Shown: piece by piece, positions 18,076 through 26,484 of the stretch
Layout of the letters: each line of letters begins with the position of its first letter
How positions within the stretch are numbered: position 1 is the first letter of the stretch
Source of the DNA: Acidobacteriota bacterium
Lineage (GTDB): Bacteria; Acidobacteriota; Vicinamibacteria; Fen-336
Direction: 5' to 3'
Assembly (NCBI GenBank): GCA_003222275.1
Contig: QHVJ01000173.1
Coordinates: 1 to 40,439 of the forward strand
DNA: 40,439 nucleotides
Notes under the pieces: generated by a model
What the model was told of the DNA's origin: nothing
The model's input: only the letters and a program-made list of their open reading frames with translations
Database searches by the model: none
Program-made: the position numbers and the translations under genes

Positions 18076-19347
18076 CTATCTCTCGAAGACCTTGCTTCCG
18101 ACCACCGTCATGTCCACGCGGATCCGGCTCAGTCCCTCGGGGTCCACGGCGACCGGGTCGTCGCTCAGGACAGCCATGTCGGCCCGCTTGCCCGGGCTCA
18201 GCGTCCCCCGGTTGGCCTCGTCGCCGCTCGCGAACGCGCCGCCGGCGGTATAGGCGCGCTGCGCTTCGGCCGCGCTGATTGCCTGGTCGGGGGCGATCGC
18301 GAATCCCTCGGCGTCCCGCCGGAGCACGGCGGCCTGGATTCCGAGGAGCGGGCTGTCCTCCTCCACCACCGGCGCATCCGACGAGAGCGCCACCGTGATT
18401 CCCGCCTCCATCATCTCCCGAACCGGATAGGTGCGGGCCAGGAGCGCCTCCGGCAGGTACTCGCAGAAGTTCCGGCCGAGGCTGTGGATGAAGACGGTCT
18501 GGGACACGGCGACGATCCCCAGGGTCGCGGCTCGGCGCAGGTGGCCCCGGTCCGGCAGCCCCAGGTGCTCGATCCGATGGCGTCGGCGCGGCACCTCCGG
18601 GCCCAGCGACTCGTAGGCGGAGAGGACGCGCTCGATGGCCTCGTCACCGATCGCGTGGACCGCGAGGCGCCAGCCCGCCGCGTGCGTCTCCCGCATCAGC
18701 TCGCGCAGCTCCTCCTCTTCGAACCGGTGCACGCCTCGGCCGTCGGCGTGGCGGTAGCTCTCGCGCAGCGCGGCGGTGGCCGAGCTGAGACCGCCGTCGG
18801 CGAGCAGCTTCACCGTGTCCACGCGCAGGCGCGCGGTCAGCGATCGATCGGGCAGCGGAAGGTTGTCGCTCCTTCCGTCGAGCCGTCTCAGGGGCATCAC
18901 GTTCAGGCGCTGCGTCAGGGTGTCGCGGGCGTCCAGGGCGCGATACATTTCGACCAGCTCCGGCCGGACGCCGCAGTCGCTGGAGCTGGTGATGCCTCGC
19001 TCGAGCTGGTGCCGGCCGAACGCCCCGACCATCTCCTCGTACTCGGCCGCGGTCGGCAGGGGCAGGTGCCCCGACACGAGACCCACGCTGTCGATCCCGC
19101 GAAGGTCGAGGACGCTGGTCAGGAGCTGGCCCAGCTTCCAGGCGTGAGCGTGGGCGTCGTTGAAACCGGGGACCAGCGTGCGTCCGCCGAGGTCCACCGT
19201 GCGGGCCCCTGGCCGCACCGCCCGCTCCACGTCCGTCCGCGAGCCCACCGCCGCGATACGATCGCCCTCGACCGCGAGTGCCTCGGCGTGCAGTCGCGCA
19301 GGATCCTGCGTGAGCAGGTTCCCGTCGATGAAGACGAGCCCGGCCAT
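18076..19347 (-). CDS. Amidohydrolase of the YtcJ type, shortened
   Basis: A metal-dependent hydrolase of the amidohydrolase_3 family. The 423 residues include the N-terminal beta domain (VFIDGNLLTQD ... TLVPGFNDAHAH), then VDTVKLLADGGLSS (Lys), LAVHAIGDEAIERV, RIEHLGLPDRG and the late Asp in LSSDAPVVEED. All main metal-ligand motifs are there. YtcJ proteins usually have about 530-550 residues; the segment of roughly 110-120 residues that normally follows the first HxH strand is absent, with DLRGIDSVGLVSGHLPLP running straight into the later part. ATG 19347 lies 3 nt after the aminotransferase stop. It may hydrolyse an N-acyl or amide precursor of the amino acid handled by its neighbours. Substrate unknown. 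Confidence 0.82.
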   Translation of the reverse strand: MAGLVFIDGNLLTQDPARLHAEALAVEGDRIAAVGSRTDVERAVRPGARTVDLGGRTLVPGFNDAHAHAWKLGQLLTSVLDLRGIDSVGLVSGHLPLPTAAEYEEMVGAFGRHQLERGITSSSDCGVRPELVEMYRALDARDTLTQRLNVMPLRRLDGRSDNLPLPDRSLTARLRVDTVKLLADGGLSSATAALRESYRHADGRGVHRFEEEELRELMRETHAAGWRLAVHAIGDEAIERVLSAYESLGPEVPRRRHRIEHLGLPDRGHLRRAATLGIVAVSQTVFIHSLGRNFCEYLPEALLARTYPVREMMEAGITVALSSDAPVVEEDSPLLGIQAAVLRRDAEGFAIAPDQAISAAEAQRAYTAGGAFASGDEANRGTLSPGKRADMAVLSDDPVAVDPEGLSRIRVDMTVVGSKVFER

Positions 19348-19350
19348 TCC

Positions 19351-20709
19351 CTATCGGGCCTTCTGGGGATCGACCCCCTCCTGCGCGTGGCCGATCGCGG
19401 CCCCCAGCACTTCGAGGCCCTCGTGGAGCGGCTCGTCGCCGATGATCAACGGTGGCAGCAGGCGCACGCAGTTGCTGTAGAGCCCGGCGCGAATGACGAT
19501 CAAGCCGCGGGCGACGGCGTGCTTGATCACGGCGAGCGTCTCCTCGGGCGCCGGCTCCTTGGTCTGGCGGTCACGCACCAGCTCCACCAGCCGCATCGCG
19601 CCCAGCCCGCGCGCGTCTCCCACCAGCGGCCAGCGCGCCTTCCAGCCCTCCAGCGCGTCGCGCATGATCTCGCCGATGCGCTCGGCGCGCTCGAGGAATC
19701 CGGGACGGCGGATCATCTGCAGCGCCGCGAGTGCCGCCGCGCACGCGACGGGGCTGCCGCCGTAGGTCCCGCCGATGCCCCCCAGGTGCGCCGAGTCCAT
19801 GATGTCGGCTCGTCCCGTCACGGCGCTGATCGGCATGCCCGCGCCAAGCGACTTGGCGGTCGTCAGGAGGTCGGGTGCGATCCCCGAGTGCTCGATCGCG
19901 AAGAGCTTGCCCGTGCGCCCGAACCCGCTCTGCACCTCGTCCGCGATCATCACGATGCCGTGCTGGTCGCACAGCTCACGGATGCGGCGCAGGAAGCGGT
20001 GAGGGACGGGGATGAAGCCCGCCTCGCCCTGCACGGGCTCGATGATGATGGCGGCCACCGCGGACGGGTCCACCTGCGCGACGAAGGCGTTCTCGAGCTG
20101 GCGGACGCTCCAGTCGACGTACTGCTCCTCGCTCATCCCGTCCGGGGTCCGGTAGAGGTTGGGGACGGGCAGCCGGTAGATCTCGGGGGCGAAGGGGCCG
20201 AAGCCCTTCTTGAAGAGGCCGTACTTGCTGGTGAGCGAGAGCGTGAGGAGCGTGCGGCCGTGGTAGGCGCCCTCGAAAGAGATGACCGCCGGCCGGCCGG
20301 TGTAGCGGCGGGCGAGCTTGACCGCGTTCTCCACGCTCTCCGCCCCGCTGTTGGCGAGGAGCGTCTTCTTGGGGAAGGCGCCGGGGGTGATCTCGTTCAG
20401 GACCTCGCACAGCCGGACGTACGGCTCGTAGGTGGCGACGAGCGCGCACACGTGGATGAGCTTCTCCGCCTGCGCGGCGAGCGCGGCCACGACACCGCGC
20501 GGACTGTGGCCCACCGCGAGCATCCCGATCCCGCCCGCGAAGTCGATGAAGGTGTTGCCGTCGACGTCGTGGACGAGCGCCCCCTCCGCGCGCTCGACGA
20601 CCACCTCGGTCGCCTTGCCCAGGCCCCCGGCCACGGCGCCGGCCCGGCGGGCGAGAACCTCCCGACTCTTGGGGCCCGGGATCTCGGTCTGGAGTCGGAT
20701 CGCTCCCAT
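19351..20709 (-). CDS. gabT: Class III aminotransferase, 4-aminobutyrate aminotransferase-like
   Basis: A PLP-dependent omega-aminotransferase that moves the amino group from GABA or a similar omega-amino acid to 2-oxoglutarate. The 452-residue protein has ANSGAESVENAVKLAR (residues 119-134), FEGAYHGRTL, IIEPVQGEAGF, IADEVQSGFGRTG with Asp257, and the Schiff-base Lys286 in LLTTAKSLGAGMPISAV. ATG 20709 has GGAGG at 20719-20715. It lies between a GNAT gene (32-nt gap) and the amidohydrolase (3-nt gap), with an SSADH-like gene at the operon end. That pairing supports a GABA-shunt-like route, although other omega-amines are possible. Confidence 0.88.
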   Translation of the reverse strand: MGAIRLQTEIPGPKSREVLARRAGAVAGGLGKATEVVVERAEGALVHDVDGNTFIDFAGGIGMLAVGHSPRGVVAALAAQAEKLIHVCALVATYEPYVRLCEVLNEITPGAFPKKTLLANSGAESVENAVKLARRYTGRPAVISFEGAYHGRTLLTLSLTSKYGLFKKGFGPFAPEIYRLPVPNLYRTPDGMSEEQYVDWSVRQLENAFVAQVDPSAVAAIIIEPVQGEAGFIPVPHRFLRRIRELCDQHGIVMIADEVQSGFGRTGKLFAIEHSGIAPDLLTTAKSLGAGMPISAVTGRADIMDSAHLGGIGGTYGGSPVACAAALAALQMIRRPGFLERAERIGEIMRDALEGWKARWPLVGDARGLGAMRLVELVRDRQTKEPAPEETLAVIKHAVARGLIVIRAGLYSNCVRLLPPLIIGDEPLHEGLEVLGAAIGHAQEGVDPQKAR

Positions 20710-20741
20710 GCGCAGCCTCCGCGACGCTCAGCTCGTGATCG

Positions 20742-21395
20742 TCACTCGCTCGGCACGTCGCGAGAAGCGTCGAGGACGATGAGGACGGCGTAGTCATCGC
20801 ACACCGGGTCGTGCACGTAGTGGGGCAGGAGGCCCCGAAGCTCGAAGCCGATCTTCATCTGCGCGGAAAGGGTCGCGTCGTTGATCGAGCCGTTCGCGAG
20901 CCCCCGGTAATACTCCTCGGCGGACATCCTATCCTTCACCGCGCCGTATCCCCGCATCATGCCCGCCGTCACCTGGCCCTCGAGGCCGAGGCGCCGCACG
21001 GTGTGCTGCCGGGCCGCGTACAGGCCGCGGGCCAGCCCCCGCCCGCGATGATCGGGGTGCACCGAGATGTCGGCTCCGTAGAGCCAGTCCCCATCCGGCT
21101 CGTGGGAGGTCAGCCAACCTCCCTGTATGACGTCGTCGAAGCTGTGTCCGACGTGGTTGAAGTCGAAATGCAGCCGGCAGGTGCTGGTGCCGCCCACGAC
21201 GCGGTCGCCGTCGAGGGCCACGAACTGTCCCTCGGGAAAGAGCTCGAGGTGCTTGCGATAGTGCGCCGCGACGAAGCGCTGCTCGGGCGCCAGCGTCGGG
21301 AAGCAGAGCTCCTGCAGCGCCGCCAGCGGCCCCGCGTGCTCGGGCCCCGTGGAAGCGATGACGACGCCGCTCTTGAGTACGTGGCGATAGCCCAT
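20742..21395 (-). CDS. GNAT acetyltransferase related to the GNAT half of GNAT-nitrilase fusions
   Basis: The 217-residue product has GNAT motif A in LYGADISVHPDHRGRGLARG and an extended C-terminal part (MSAEEYYRGL ... LSAQMKIGFELRGLLPHYV). The pattern matches, from memory of the family, the N-terminal half of bifunctional proteins that join an acetyltransferase to a carbon-nitrogen hydrolase. Here the hydrolase half is missing and the protein stands alone. ATG 21395 is 16 nt after the stop of the upstream GNAT gene. Next to a GabT-like enzyme it may acylate an amine or amino acid intermediate, but this is inference. Confidence 0.8.
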   Translation of the reverse strand: MGYRHVLKSGVVIASTGPEHAGPLAALQELCFPTLAPEQRFVAAHYRKHLELFPEGQFVALDGDRVVGGTSTCRLHFDFNHVGHSFDDVIQGGWLTSHEPDGDWLYGADISVHPDHRGRGLARGLYAARQHTVRRLGLEGQVTAGMMRGYGAVKDRMSAEEYYRGLANGSINDATLSAQMKIGFELRGLLPHYVHDPVCDDYAVLIVLDASRDVPSE

Positions 21396-21411
21396 CCGGC
21401 GCGCCGATAGC

Positions 21412-21906
21412 CTATAAAGCCTTGTGCATCACGTAGGCGTCCACCAGGCCGCGCGTGGGGTGGTCGAACACCTTGGGGAGCGTGCCCACGATGCGGAAGC
21501 CGAGGGTCCGCCACAGCGTCACCGCCCGGTCGTTGGTGCTGACCACGAGGTTGAACTGCATGGCCTGGAAGCCAAGCCCGCGCGCCTTCTCGAGGGAATG
21601 CTCGGCCATCGCGCGGCCGATGCCGCGGCGCGTGAAGCTGCGGCCGACCGCATAGGAGGCGTTGGCCACGTGCCGGCCGCGGCCGGGGTAGTTGGATCGC
21701 AGGAAGTAGCAGCCGACGGTCCGTCCGTCGAGGACGGCGACGAAGGTGCGACCCGCCGGGGAGAGCCAATACGCCTTCAGCTCGTCGTCCGTGGTCGTGG
21801 GCGCGAAAACGTAGGTGTCCCCGTCCTCGACCAGCTCGCGGCCGATGGCGAGGATGGCCTCCGCGTCGGCGGGGCCCGCTTCGCGGATCACGAGGTCGCC
21901 TTCCAC
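21412..21906 (-). CDS. GNAT-family N-acetyltransferase
   Basis: The 164-residue protein opens with VIREAGPADAEAILAIGREL, has YVFAPTTTDDEL, and the acetyl-CoA motif VGRSFTRRGIGRAMAEHSLE followed by VSTNDRAVTLWRTLGFRIVG, typical of this acetyltransferase subgroup. It is the first gene of the five-gene minus-strand operon. Three GTG starts are possible. GTG 21906 is chosen because a TAGCTT box lies 8 nt upstream, which would give a leaderless message. GTG 21891 has a GGAAGG 7 nt before it, and GTG 21948 would add 14 residues upstream of the -10 box. Substrate unknown. Confidence 0.8.
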   Translation of the reverse strand: MEGDLVIREAGPADAEAILAIGRELVEDGDTYVFAPTTTDDELKAYWLSPAGRTFVAVLDGRTVGCYFLRSNYPGRGRHVANASYAVGRSFTRRGIGRAMAEHSLEKARGLGFQAMQFNLVVSTNDRAVTLWRTLGFRIVGTLPKVFDHPTRGLVDAYVMHKAL

Positions 21907-21914
21907 AGAGAGGC

Positions 21915-21920
21915 AAGCTA
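21915..21920 (-). promoter_or_regulatory. Candidate -10 box for the GNAT-gabT-amidohydrolase-ALDH operon
   Basis: On the minus strand TAGCTT is followed after 8 nt by the GTG at 21906. The divergent gene at 21995 has its own TATGCT box at 21971-21976 on the plus strand. Confidence 0.35.
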
Positions 21921-21994
21921 GCAGCGCTTTCTCCCGCGCGCAACCCACGCGGTGTGGTCGAGCGTTGAGCTATGCTTCCGCTCCGGAGGACGCC

Positions 21995-22471
21995 ATGGAG
22001 TTGAGGGGCCATCTCCGCCGGCTGTTGGCGTGGGACGGCTGGGCCAACCGCGAGGCCATCGCGTCGCTGCGAGCCGCCGCCAACCCTCCGGCTCGCGCGC
22101 AGCGCTTCATGTCCCACGTTCCGGCCGCGGAGCGTCTCTGGCTTGGGCGCCTGCGCCAGGAAGCGACGCTGGTCGTCGTGTGGCCAGACCTGACGCTCGA
22201 GCAGTGCGCGTCGGCGGCCGAGGCCATGACGCAGGCATGGCCGGGCTTTCTCGACGGCCCGCCGCCGGTCGATCTCGATCGAAGCGTTGCCTATCGCAAC
22301 TCGAAAGGCGAACCGTGGACGAGCACGGTGGGGGACATCCTCACTCACGTCGTGACCCACTCGGCCTATCATCGGGGCCAGGTGGCGAGCGAGCTGCGCG
22401 CGGCCGGGTTCGAGCCCGCCTACACGGACTTCATCCACGCCGTGCGGCACGGCTTTCTCCCGGCGTCCTAG
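21995..22471 (+). CDS. DinB-family protein
   Basis: The 158-residue product is a DinB/YfiT-like four-helix bundle. It starts LRGHLRRLLAWDGWANREAI and contains RFMSHVPAAERLWLGRL and the conserved THSAYHRGQVASEL near the C-terminus, with metal-binding histidines in each. This subgroup resembles damage-inducible DinB proteins more than the protein at 14323. ATG 21995 has CGGAGGA at 21984-21990 and a TATGCT box at 21971-21976. It diverges from the GNAT operon and is followed by two membrane-associated genes 9 nt downstream. Function unknown. Confidence 0.84.
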   Translation: MELRGHLRRLLAWDGWANREAIASLRAAANPPARAQRFMSHVPAAERLWLGRLRQEATLVVVWPDLTLEQCASAAEAMTQAWPGFLDGPPPVDLDRSVAYRNSKGEPWTSTVGDILTHVVTHSAYHRGQVASELRAAGFEPAYTDFIHAVRHGFLPAS

Positions 22472-22480
22472 GCCAGGGCC

Positions 22481-22981
22481 ATGAGGTACCCGCTGCTCCA
22501 CGCCACCGGCATCACGGCCACCCTGCTGTATGCGGGTTTCGTCGTCTGGGTCTACGCGACCCAGCCCCGGACCTTCAAGGATGTCACCGAGGGCGCGCGC
22601 ATCGCGTCGGGTGCGTACAAGGTCGATGCGGCGCGCTACGACACCGCGCTCTCCCTCTTCCATCGCGGCCTCTTCCGCGCCGCCCGCGAGGAGTGGGAGC
22701 GCGCCGATCCCGCCCGCGCCGACGCCCGCACCCAGTTCTACATCGCGTACGCGCTCTACCGAGAAGGCTGGGGCCGGCTGTATCACGACGACGCGCTGTA
22801 TGGGCAGGGGCTGCAGGCGGTCGATCGGGCCCTGGCGCTCGTCCCGGCCGGCAGCCTGATCGTCGACGACCCCGACCTGAAGATGCACAGCGCGGCCGAG
22901 CTGAAGGCGGAGCTGGAAAAGGGCCGGGAAAAGACCTGGAGCGACCTCAACCCGCTGCGCGTCCTCGAGGAGCGCAAATGA
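22481..22981 (+). CDS. Membrane-anchored TPR-like protein of unknown function
   Basis: The 166-residue product has one N-terminal membrane helix (residues about 7-25, HATGITATLLYAGFVVWVYA) and then a helical domain. Its repeated pattern (ALSLFHRGLFRAAREEWERA, TQFYIAYALYREGWGRLY, QAVDRALALVP) resembles tetratricopeptide repeats that count load per unit. The C-terminus is charged (AELKAELEKGREKTW). It overlaps the next membrane-protein gene by 4 nt (ATGA), so the two products probably act together. The protein has no recognised enzymatic motif. Confidence 0.7.
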   Translation: MRYPLLHATGITATLLYAGFVVWVYATQPRTFKDVTEGARIASGAYKVDAARYDTALSLFHRGLFRAAREEWERADPARADARTQFYIAYALYREGWGRLYHDDALYGQGLQAVDRALALVPAGSLIVDDPDLKMHSAAELKAELEKGREKTWSDLNPLRVLEERK

Positions 22982-23661
22982 AAGACGATCCGGCGCGCCG
23001 GCGGGCGGCCGCTCGGGCCCTCCTCCTGCCGCTGGTGTTCCTCACCGTGGCTCTCCTGGGCGGCATGCGGGTCGCCGTCGACAGGTCCTTCGTCTTCCTG
23101 CCCCCGCCCCTCGTCACCCTGGTGATGGCCGCGCTGCTGTCGTCGCTCTTCATGCGCGGACGGCTGGTTCGTCTGGACACGTGGCTGGGAAGCCGGCACG
23201 GCGTGCTCACCAACATCTCCCACGCCTTGACCCTCATTGCGCTCTTCTTCGCGTCGGCCCAGGCGTTCAACTCGGTGCTGCCCGAGCAGGGCCTGCTCCA
23301 CTGGATGTTCGCGTTCTTCTTCTTGTGGACGCTGTGGAACGACCAGTTCTCGGCCTTCGACCCGTTCCGTCTCCTGCGCAGCCTCGGCGTCCTCTTCGGC
23401 ACCGCGTTCGTCTTGAAGCACATGGTCCTGGGCGCGCTCGCCGCGCCGGGAGGGAGCTGGACCCAGCGCATCGCCAGCGCGATCTTCCAGGGACTGTCGC
23501 TCGGCACCCTCGACATCCCCGCCGTCGCGCCGGCCACGGGTTACATCTCGTTCTTCACGCTCGCCCTGTACGTGATGGACTTGCGGCCGTTGTTGCGCGA
23601 AGCGAGGCTGCTCACGCCAGGCGAGCGACGAGCGCTTCTGAAGGAGCTGGAAGAGGACTAG
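22978..23661 (+). CDS. Multi-pass membrane protein of unknown function
   Basis: The 227-residue product has about five hydrophobic segments: residues about 14-32 (LLLPLVFLTVALLGGM), 40-58, 77-95 (ISHALTLIALFFASAQAF), 105-120 (LHWMFAFFFLWTLW), 135-155, and possibly 185-200. The cytoplasmic ends are Arg-rich. There is no motif that I can assign to a transporter or enzyme. It is translationally coupled to the TPR-like protein at 22481 and ends 18 nt from the convergent rarA gene. Confidence 0.7.
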   Translation: MKDDPARRRAAARALLLPLVFLTVALLGGMRVAVDRSFVFLPPPLVTLVMAALLSSLFMRGRLVRLDTWLGSRHGVLTNISHALTLIALFFASAQAFNSVLPEQGLLHWMFAFFFLWTLWNDQFSAFDPFRLLRSLGVLFGTAFVLKHMVLGALAAPGGSWTQRIASAIFQGLSLGTLDIPAVAPATGYISFFTLALYVMDLRPLLREARLLTPGERRALLKELEED

Positions 23662-23679
23662 GCCAGGGGCGGACGCGGG

Positions 23680-25050
23680 CTATTTGTCTTTCTTCTGCTC
23701 GCGGATGCGGCGGGCTTCGTCCAGGCGCTCGGCGACGCCGGGCTCCCCGCCGCGCGGGGTCGGCTCGTAGTAGCGCTTTCCCACCAGCGCCTCGGGCAGG
23801 CAGTCCATGCCCGACACGCCTTCCTCCTCGTCATGGGCGTAGCGGTAGCCCTTGCCGTAGCCGAGCTGCTTCATGAGCGGGGTGGGCGCGTTGCGGATCC
23901 AGAGCGGCACCGGCTCCGCCCGCGTCTCGAGCGCGTCTCGCGCGGCGGCGCTGTAAGCGGTGTTGAGGGCGTTGCTCTTCGGCGCCGCCGCGAGGTACAC
24001 GACGGCCTGCGCCAGGGCCAGGCTGCCCTCCGGCAAACCGACGAAGTGCACCGCCTGCTGCGCGGCCATCGCCTGCACCAGCGCCTGCGGGTCGGCCATG
24101 CCGACGTCCTCGGAGGCGAAGCGGACGAGCCGGCGCGCTACGTAGAGTGGATCCTCGCCCGCCTCCAGCATCCGGGCCAGCCAGTACAGCCCCGCATCGG
24201 CGTCGGAGTTGCGGATCGACTTGTGCAGCGCGCTGATGATGTTGTAGTGCTCCTCTCCGGCGCGGTCGTAGAGGAGGGCCTTGCGCGCGAAGGCCTGGCG
24301 CATCGCCTTCAGGTCCACCTGCCGCCGGCCGTCCTGCGGCGGGGCGGTCATCACGGCCATCTCGAGGACGTTGAGGGCGGTGCGCGCGTCGCCGTCCGAC
24401 GCCTGGGCCAGGAACTCCAGCGCGTCGTCGCCCACGTCCGCGCCGGCGGCGCCGAGGCCCCTCTCGGCGTCCGTGAGCGCGCGCCGCAGGACGTCGACGA
24501 GCTGGGGGGCGCCGAGGGGCTTCAGCACCACGACCCGGCAGCGCGACAGCAGCGCGGCGTTCACCTCGAACGACGGGTTCTCGGTCGTCGCCCCGATGAG
24601 CACCACGTCGCCGGACTCCACGTGCGACAGGAGCGCATCCTGCTGGGCCTTGTTGTAGCGGTGGATCTCATCGATGAAGACGATCGTGCGGCGCTGGTCG
24701 CGCTTGCGCCGCACCTCCGCCGCCTTCAGCAGCTCCTTCAGCTCTTTCACGCCGGTGAGGACGGCGCTGATCGCTTCGAAGTGGTGGCGCGTGCGGAGGC
24801 GGATGACGTGGGCGAGGGTCGTCTTGCCCGAGCCCGGAGGGCCCCACAGGATCAGCGAGCGGAGGTAGTCCGACTCGATGGCCCGGCGCAGCGGCTTGCC
24901 GGGGCCGAGCACCTCGTCCTGGCCGAGGATCTCCTCGAGCGTGCGCGGCCGGATCCGATCGGCCAGGGGCGCGTCCGGGCGCGGAGCGTCGGGCACGGCC
25001 GGCGGGGTCGGGAAGAGCAGCCGCGAGGAATCATCCCTTGAGGCTGGCAT
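23680..25050 (-). CDS. rarA: Replication-associated recombination AAA+ ATPase RarA (MgsA)
   Basis: RarA is an AAA+ clamp-loader-like ATPase that acts at stalled forks. The 456-residue protein has [20 protein letters not shown] (residues 31-50), Walker [10 protein letters not shown] (70-78), Walker [20 protein letters not shown], sensor [19 protein letters not shown], and the C-terminal [19 protein letters not shown] plus [18 protein letters not shown] typical of RarA. ATG 25050 starts just before the conserved part. There is no Shine-Dalgarno; TAGTCT at 25061-25056 (minus strand) lies 5 nt upstream. The start codon overlaps that of the divergent gene at 25049 by two bases. Confidence 0.94.
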   Translation of the reverse strand: MPASRDDSSRLLFPTPPAVPDAPRPDAPLADRIRPRTLEEILGQDEVLGPGKPLRRAIESDYLRSLILWGPPGSGKTTLAHVIRLRTRHHFEAISAVLTGVKELKELLKAAEVRRKRDQRRTIVFIDEIHRYNKAQQDALLSHVESGDVVLIGATTENPSFEVNAALLSRCRVVVLKPLGAPQLVDVLRRALTDAERGLGAAGADVGDDALEFLAQASDGDARTALNVLEMAVMTAPPQDGRRQVDLKAMRQAFARKALLYDRAGEEHYNIISALHKSIRNSDADAGLYWLARMLEAGEDPLYVARRLVRFASEDVGMADPQALVQAMAAQQAVHFVGLPEGSLALAQAVVYLAAAPKSNALNTAYSAAARDALETRAEPVPLWIRNAPTPLMKQLGYGKGYRYAHDEEEGVSGMDCLPEALVGKRYYEPTPRGGEPGVAERLDEARRIREQKKDK

Positions 25051-25657
25051 GATAGAGACTAACCCGAAACGAGCGGCGAGCGGAGCGCGATTGCTGGACG
25101 TCTTCTTCGGCGAGTATCTCTCACGCCGGATCGAGCGATGGGTGAAGGCCGGCCGCCGGCCCGAGGCTCGTAGCGCCGCCGACGGCGTGGGCTTCGTCCT
25201 CGAGCACGGGCCCCGGGTGCGAGCCTTCTGGGCGGCGCTGGCGCTGGCCTTCGGCACTTTCCTCGCGCTCGGCTTGTGGGCCCACCGCACGGAGGCGATC
25301 GGAAGCTTCTGGTTCATGATCGGCTACGTCGTGATGTTCGGCGGCGCGTTCGTGCTCTCCGCCTCGATGCTCATCGCGGTCGCGCTGACGCGGGTGCGGG
25401 TCGATCACCGGGGTGTCACGGAGCCCCGGCTCGGCGGCGGCCAGATCGAGATCGGCTGGCCCGAGGTGGCCGAGGTGCGGTTCTCCGCGCTGTGGGAGTC
25501 CTTTCTCATCCGGACGCGCGACGGGCGCAGCCTGCGTGTCTCGGCCTATCTCGACGGGCTGGGGCGGCTGCGGGAGGCGCTTCAACGTCACGCCGCGGGC
25601 GTCGCGCCGCCCGCGGTGCTCGTCCTCTTGCCGGCGCTGCCGCCGGAGAATCCCTGA
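25049..25657 (+). CDS. Membrane protein with PH-like cytoplasmic domain
   Basis: The 202-residue product has two adjacent membrane helices (residues about 54-74, [18 protein letters not shown]; about 84-110, [20 protein letters not shown]) and then a region with the look of a bacterial PH domain: [30 protein letters not shown] ... [17 protein letters not shown] (quoted in part). Such proteins often sense or organise membranes; no specific role is visible. ATG 25049 has GAGG at 25040-25043. It is divergent from rarA with overlapping start codons and ends 6 nt from the convergent methyltransferase gene. Confidence 0.72.
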   Translation: MIETNPKRAASGARLLDVFFGEYLSRRIERWVKAGRRPEARSAADGVGFVLEHGPRVRAFWAALALAFGTFLALGLWAHRTEAIGSFWFMIGYVVMFGGAFVLSASMLIAVALTRVRVDHRGVTEPRLGGGQIEIGWPEVAEVRFSALWESFLIRTRDGRSLRVSAYLDGLGRLREALQRHAAGVAPPAVLVLLPALPPENP

Positions 25658-25663
25658 TCGCGC

Positions 25664-26452
25664 TCAACCGCGGCGCTGGCGGGCGGCCTCGAACAGCAGG
25701 ATGCCGGCGGCCACCGACACGTTGAGGCTGTCGACACCACGCGCCATCGGGATGGCGACGGAGGCTGCCGCTCGCGACCGCGCGGCCGGAGCCAGCCCCG
25801 CGCCCTCCGGTCCGAGAAGAATCGCCACCGGAAGCCGCAGGTCCGCCTCGTTGTAAGGCAGGGCGCCCCGGGGATCGGCGGCGACGACTTTGATCCCGTG
25901 CGCCTCGAGCCGAGCGAGGGCGTCGGCGGTGGTGAGCCGCCGCCGGTGGGGCAGGCGGAACGCACTTCCCATCGAGCCCCGGAGGGCCTTCCATGAGAAG
26001 GGATCGGCGGCGCCGTCGGTGAGGTAGGCCCCGGTGGCCCCCGCGGCCTCCGCCGTCCGCAGCAGGGCCCCGAGGTTGCCCGGGTTCTGGATCCCCGCCG
26101 CCACCAGGACGAGCGGAGTCCCCTGGTACAGGCGCGCCTCGTCGAAGGCCGGCCGGTGGGCGAGGGCGAGAATGCCCTGGCTCGTCTCCACCTCGGAGAG
26201 TGATGCCAGCACGCCTTCATCCACGAGCCGGACGGCGACGCCGCGGCTGCGAAGCGCATCCACCAGACCCCCGCGGAGGCCCGCAAGGCGCGGCGAAGCG
26301 GCCGCCTCCACCATCGCCACTCCTGACGCGAGCGCCTCTTCGATGAGCTTGGGGCCCTCGAGCAGCATCAGCTCGCCGGCCGCCTTCTCCTTGAGCGCCC
26401 GCAGGCGGCGCACCAGGGGATTGCTGCGGCTGCGGATGATGCCTTCGTCCAT
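25664..26452 (-). CDS. TrmH/SpoU-family RNA 2'-O-methyltransferase
   Basis: A SPOUT-fold enzyme that methylates a ribose 2'-OH in rRNA or tRNA with S-adenosylmethionine. The 262-residue protein has an N-terminal substrate-binding domain (LEGPKLIEEAL, residues about 32-42), then motif 1 AGIQNPGNLGALLRTAEAAG, motif 2 LLGPEGAGL, and motif 3 IPMARGVDSLNVSVAAGILLFEA (knot). This is closest to the RlmB/YsgA type. ATG 26452 has no Shine-Dalgarno; a TAGTAT box lies 12 nt upstream on the minus strand, shared with the greA promoter. RNA target cannot be named. Confidence 0.9.
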   Translation of the reverse strand: MDEGIIRSRSNPLVRRLRALKEKAAGELMLLEGPKLIEEALASGVAMVEAAASPRLAGLRGGLVDALRSRGVAVRLVDEGVLASLSEVETSQGILALAHRPAFDEARLYQGTPLVLVAAGIQNPGNLGALLRTAEAAGATGAYLTDGAADPFSWKALRGSMGSAFRLPHRRRLTTADALARLEAHGIKVVAADPRGALPYNEADLRLPVAILLGPEGAGLAPAARSRAAASVAIPMARGVDSLNVSVAAGILLFEAARQRRG

Positions 26453-26462
26453 CGCGGGGGCG

Positions 26463-26471
26463 TGATACTAT
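26463..26471. promoter_or_regulatory. Symmetric bidirectional -10 element between the TrmH-family gene and greA
   Basis: TGATACTAT reads as an extended -10 (TG, one base, TACTAT at 26466-26471) on the plus strand, 13 nt before the greA ATG. The same bases read TAGTAT on the minus strand (26470-26465), 12 nt before the methyltransferase ATG. It is followed by AT-rich CGCGAAAAT, unusual in this GC-rich window. Both messages would have leaders of only about 5-7 nt. Confidence 0.5.
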
Positions 26472-26484
26472 CGCGAAAATACCG

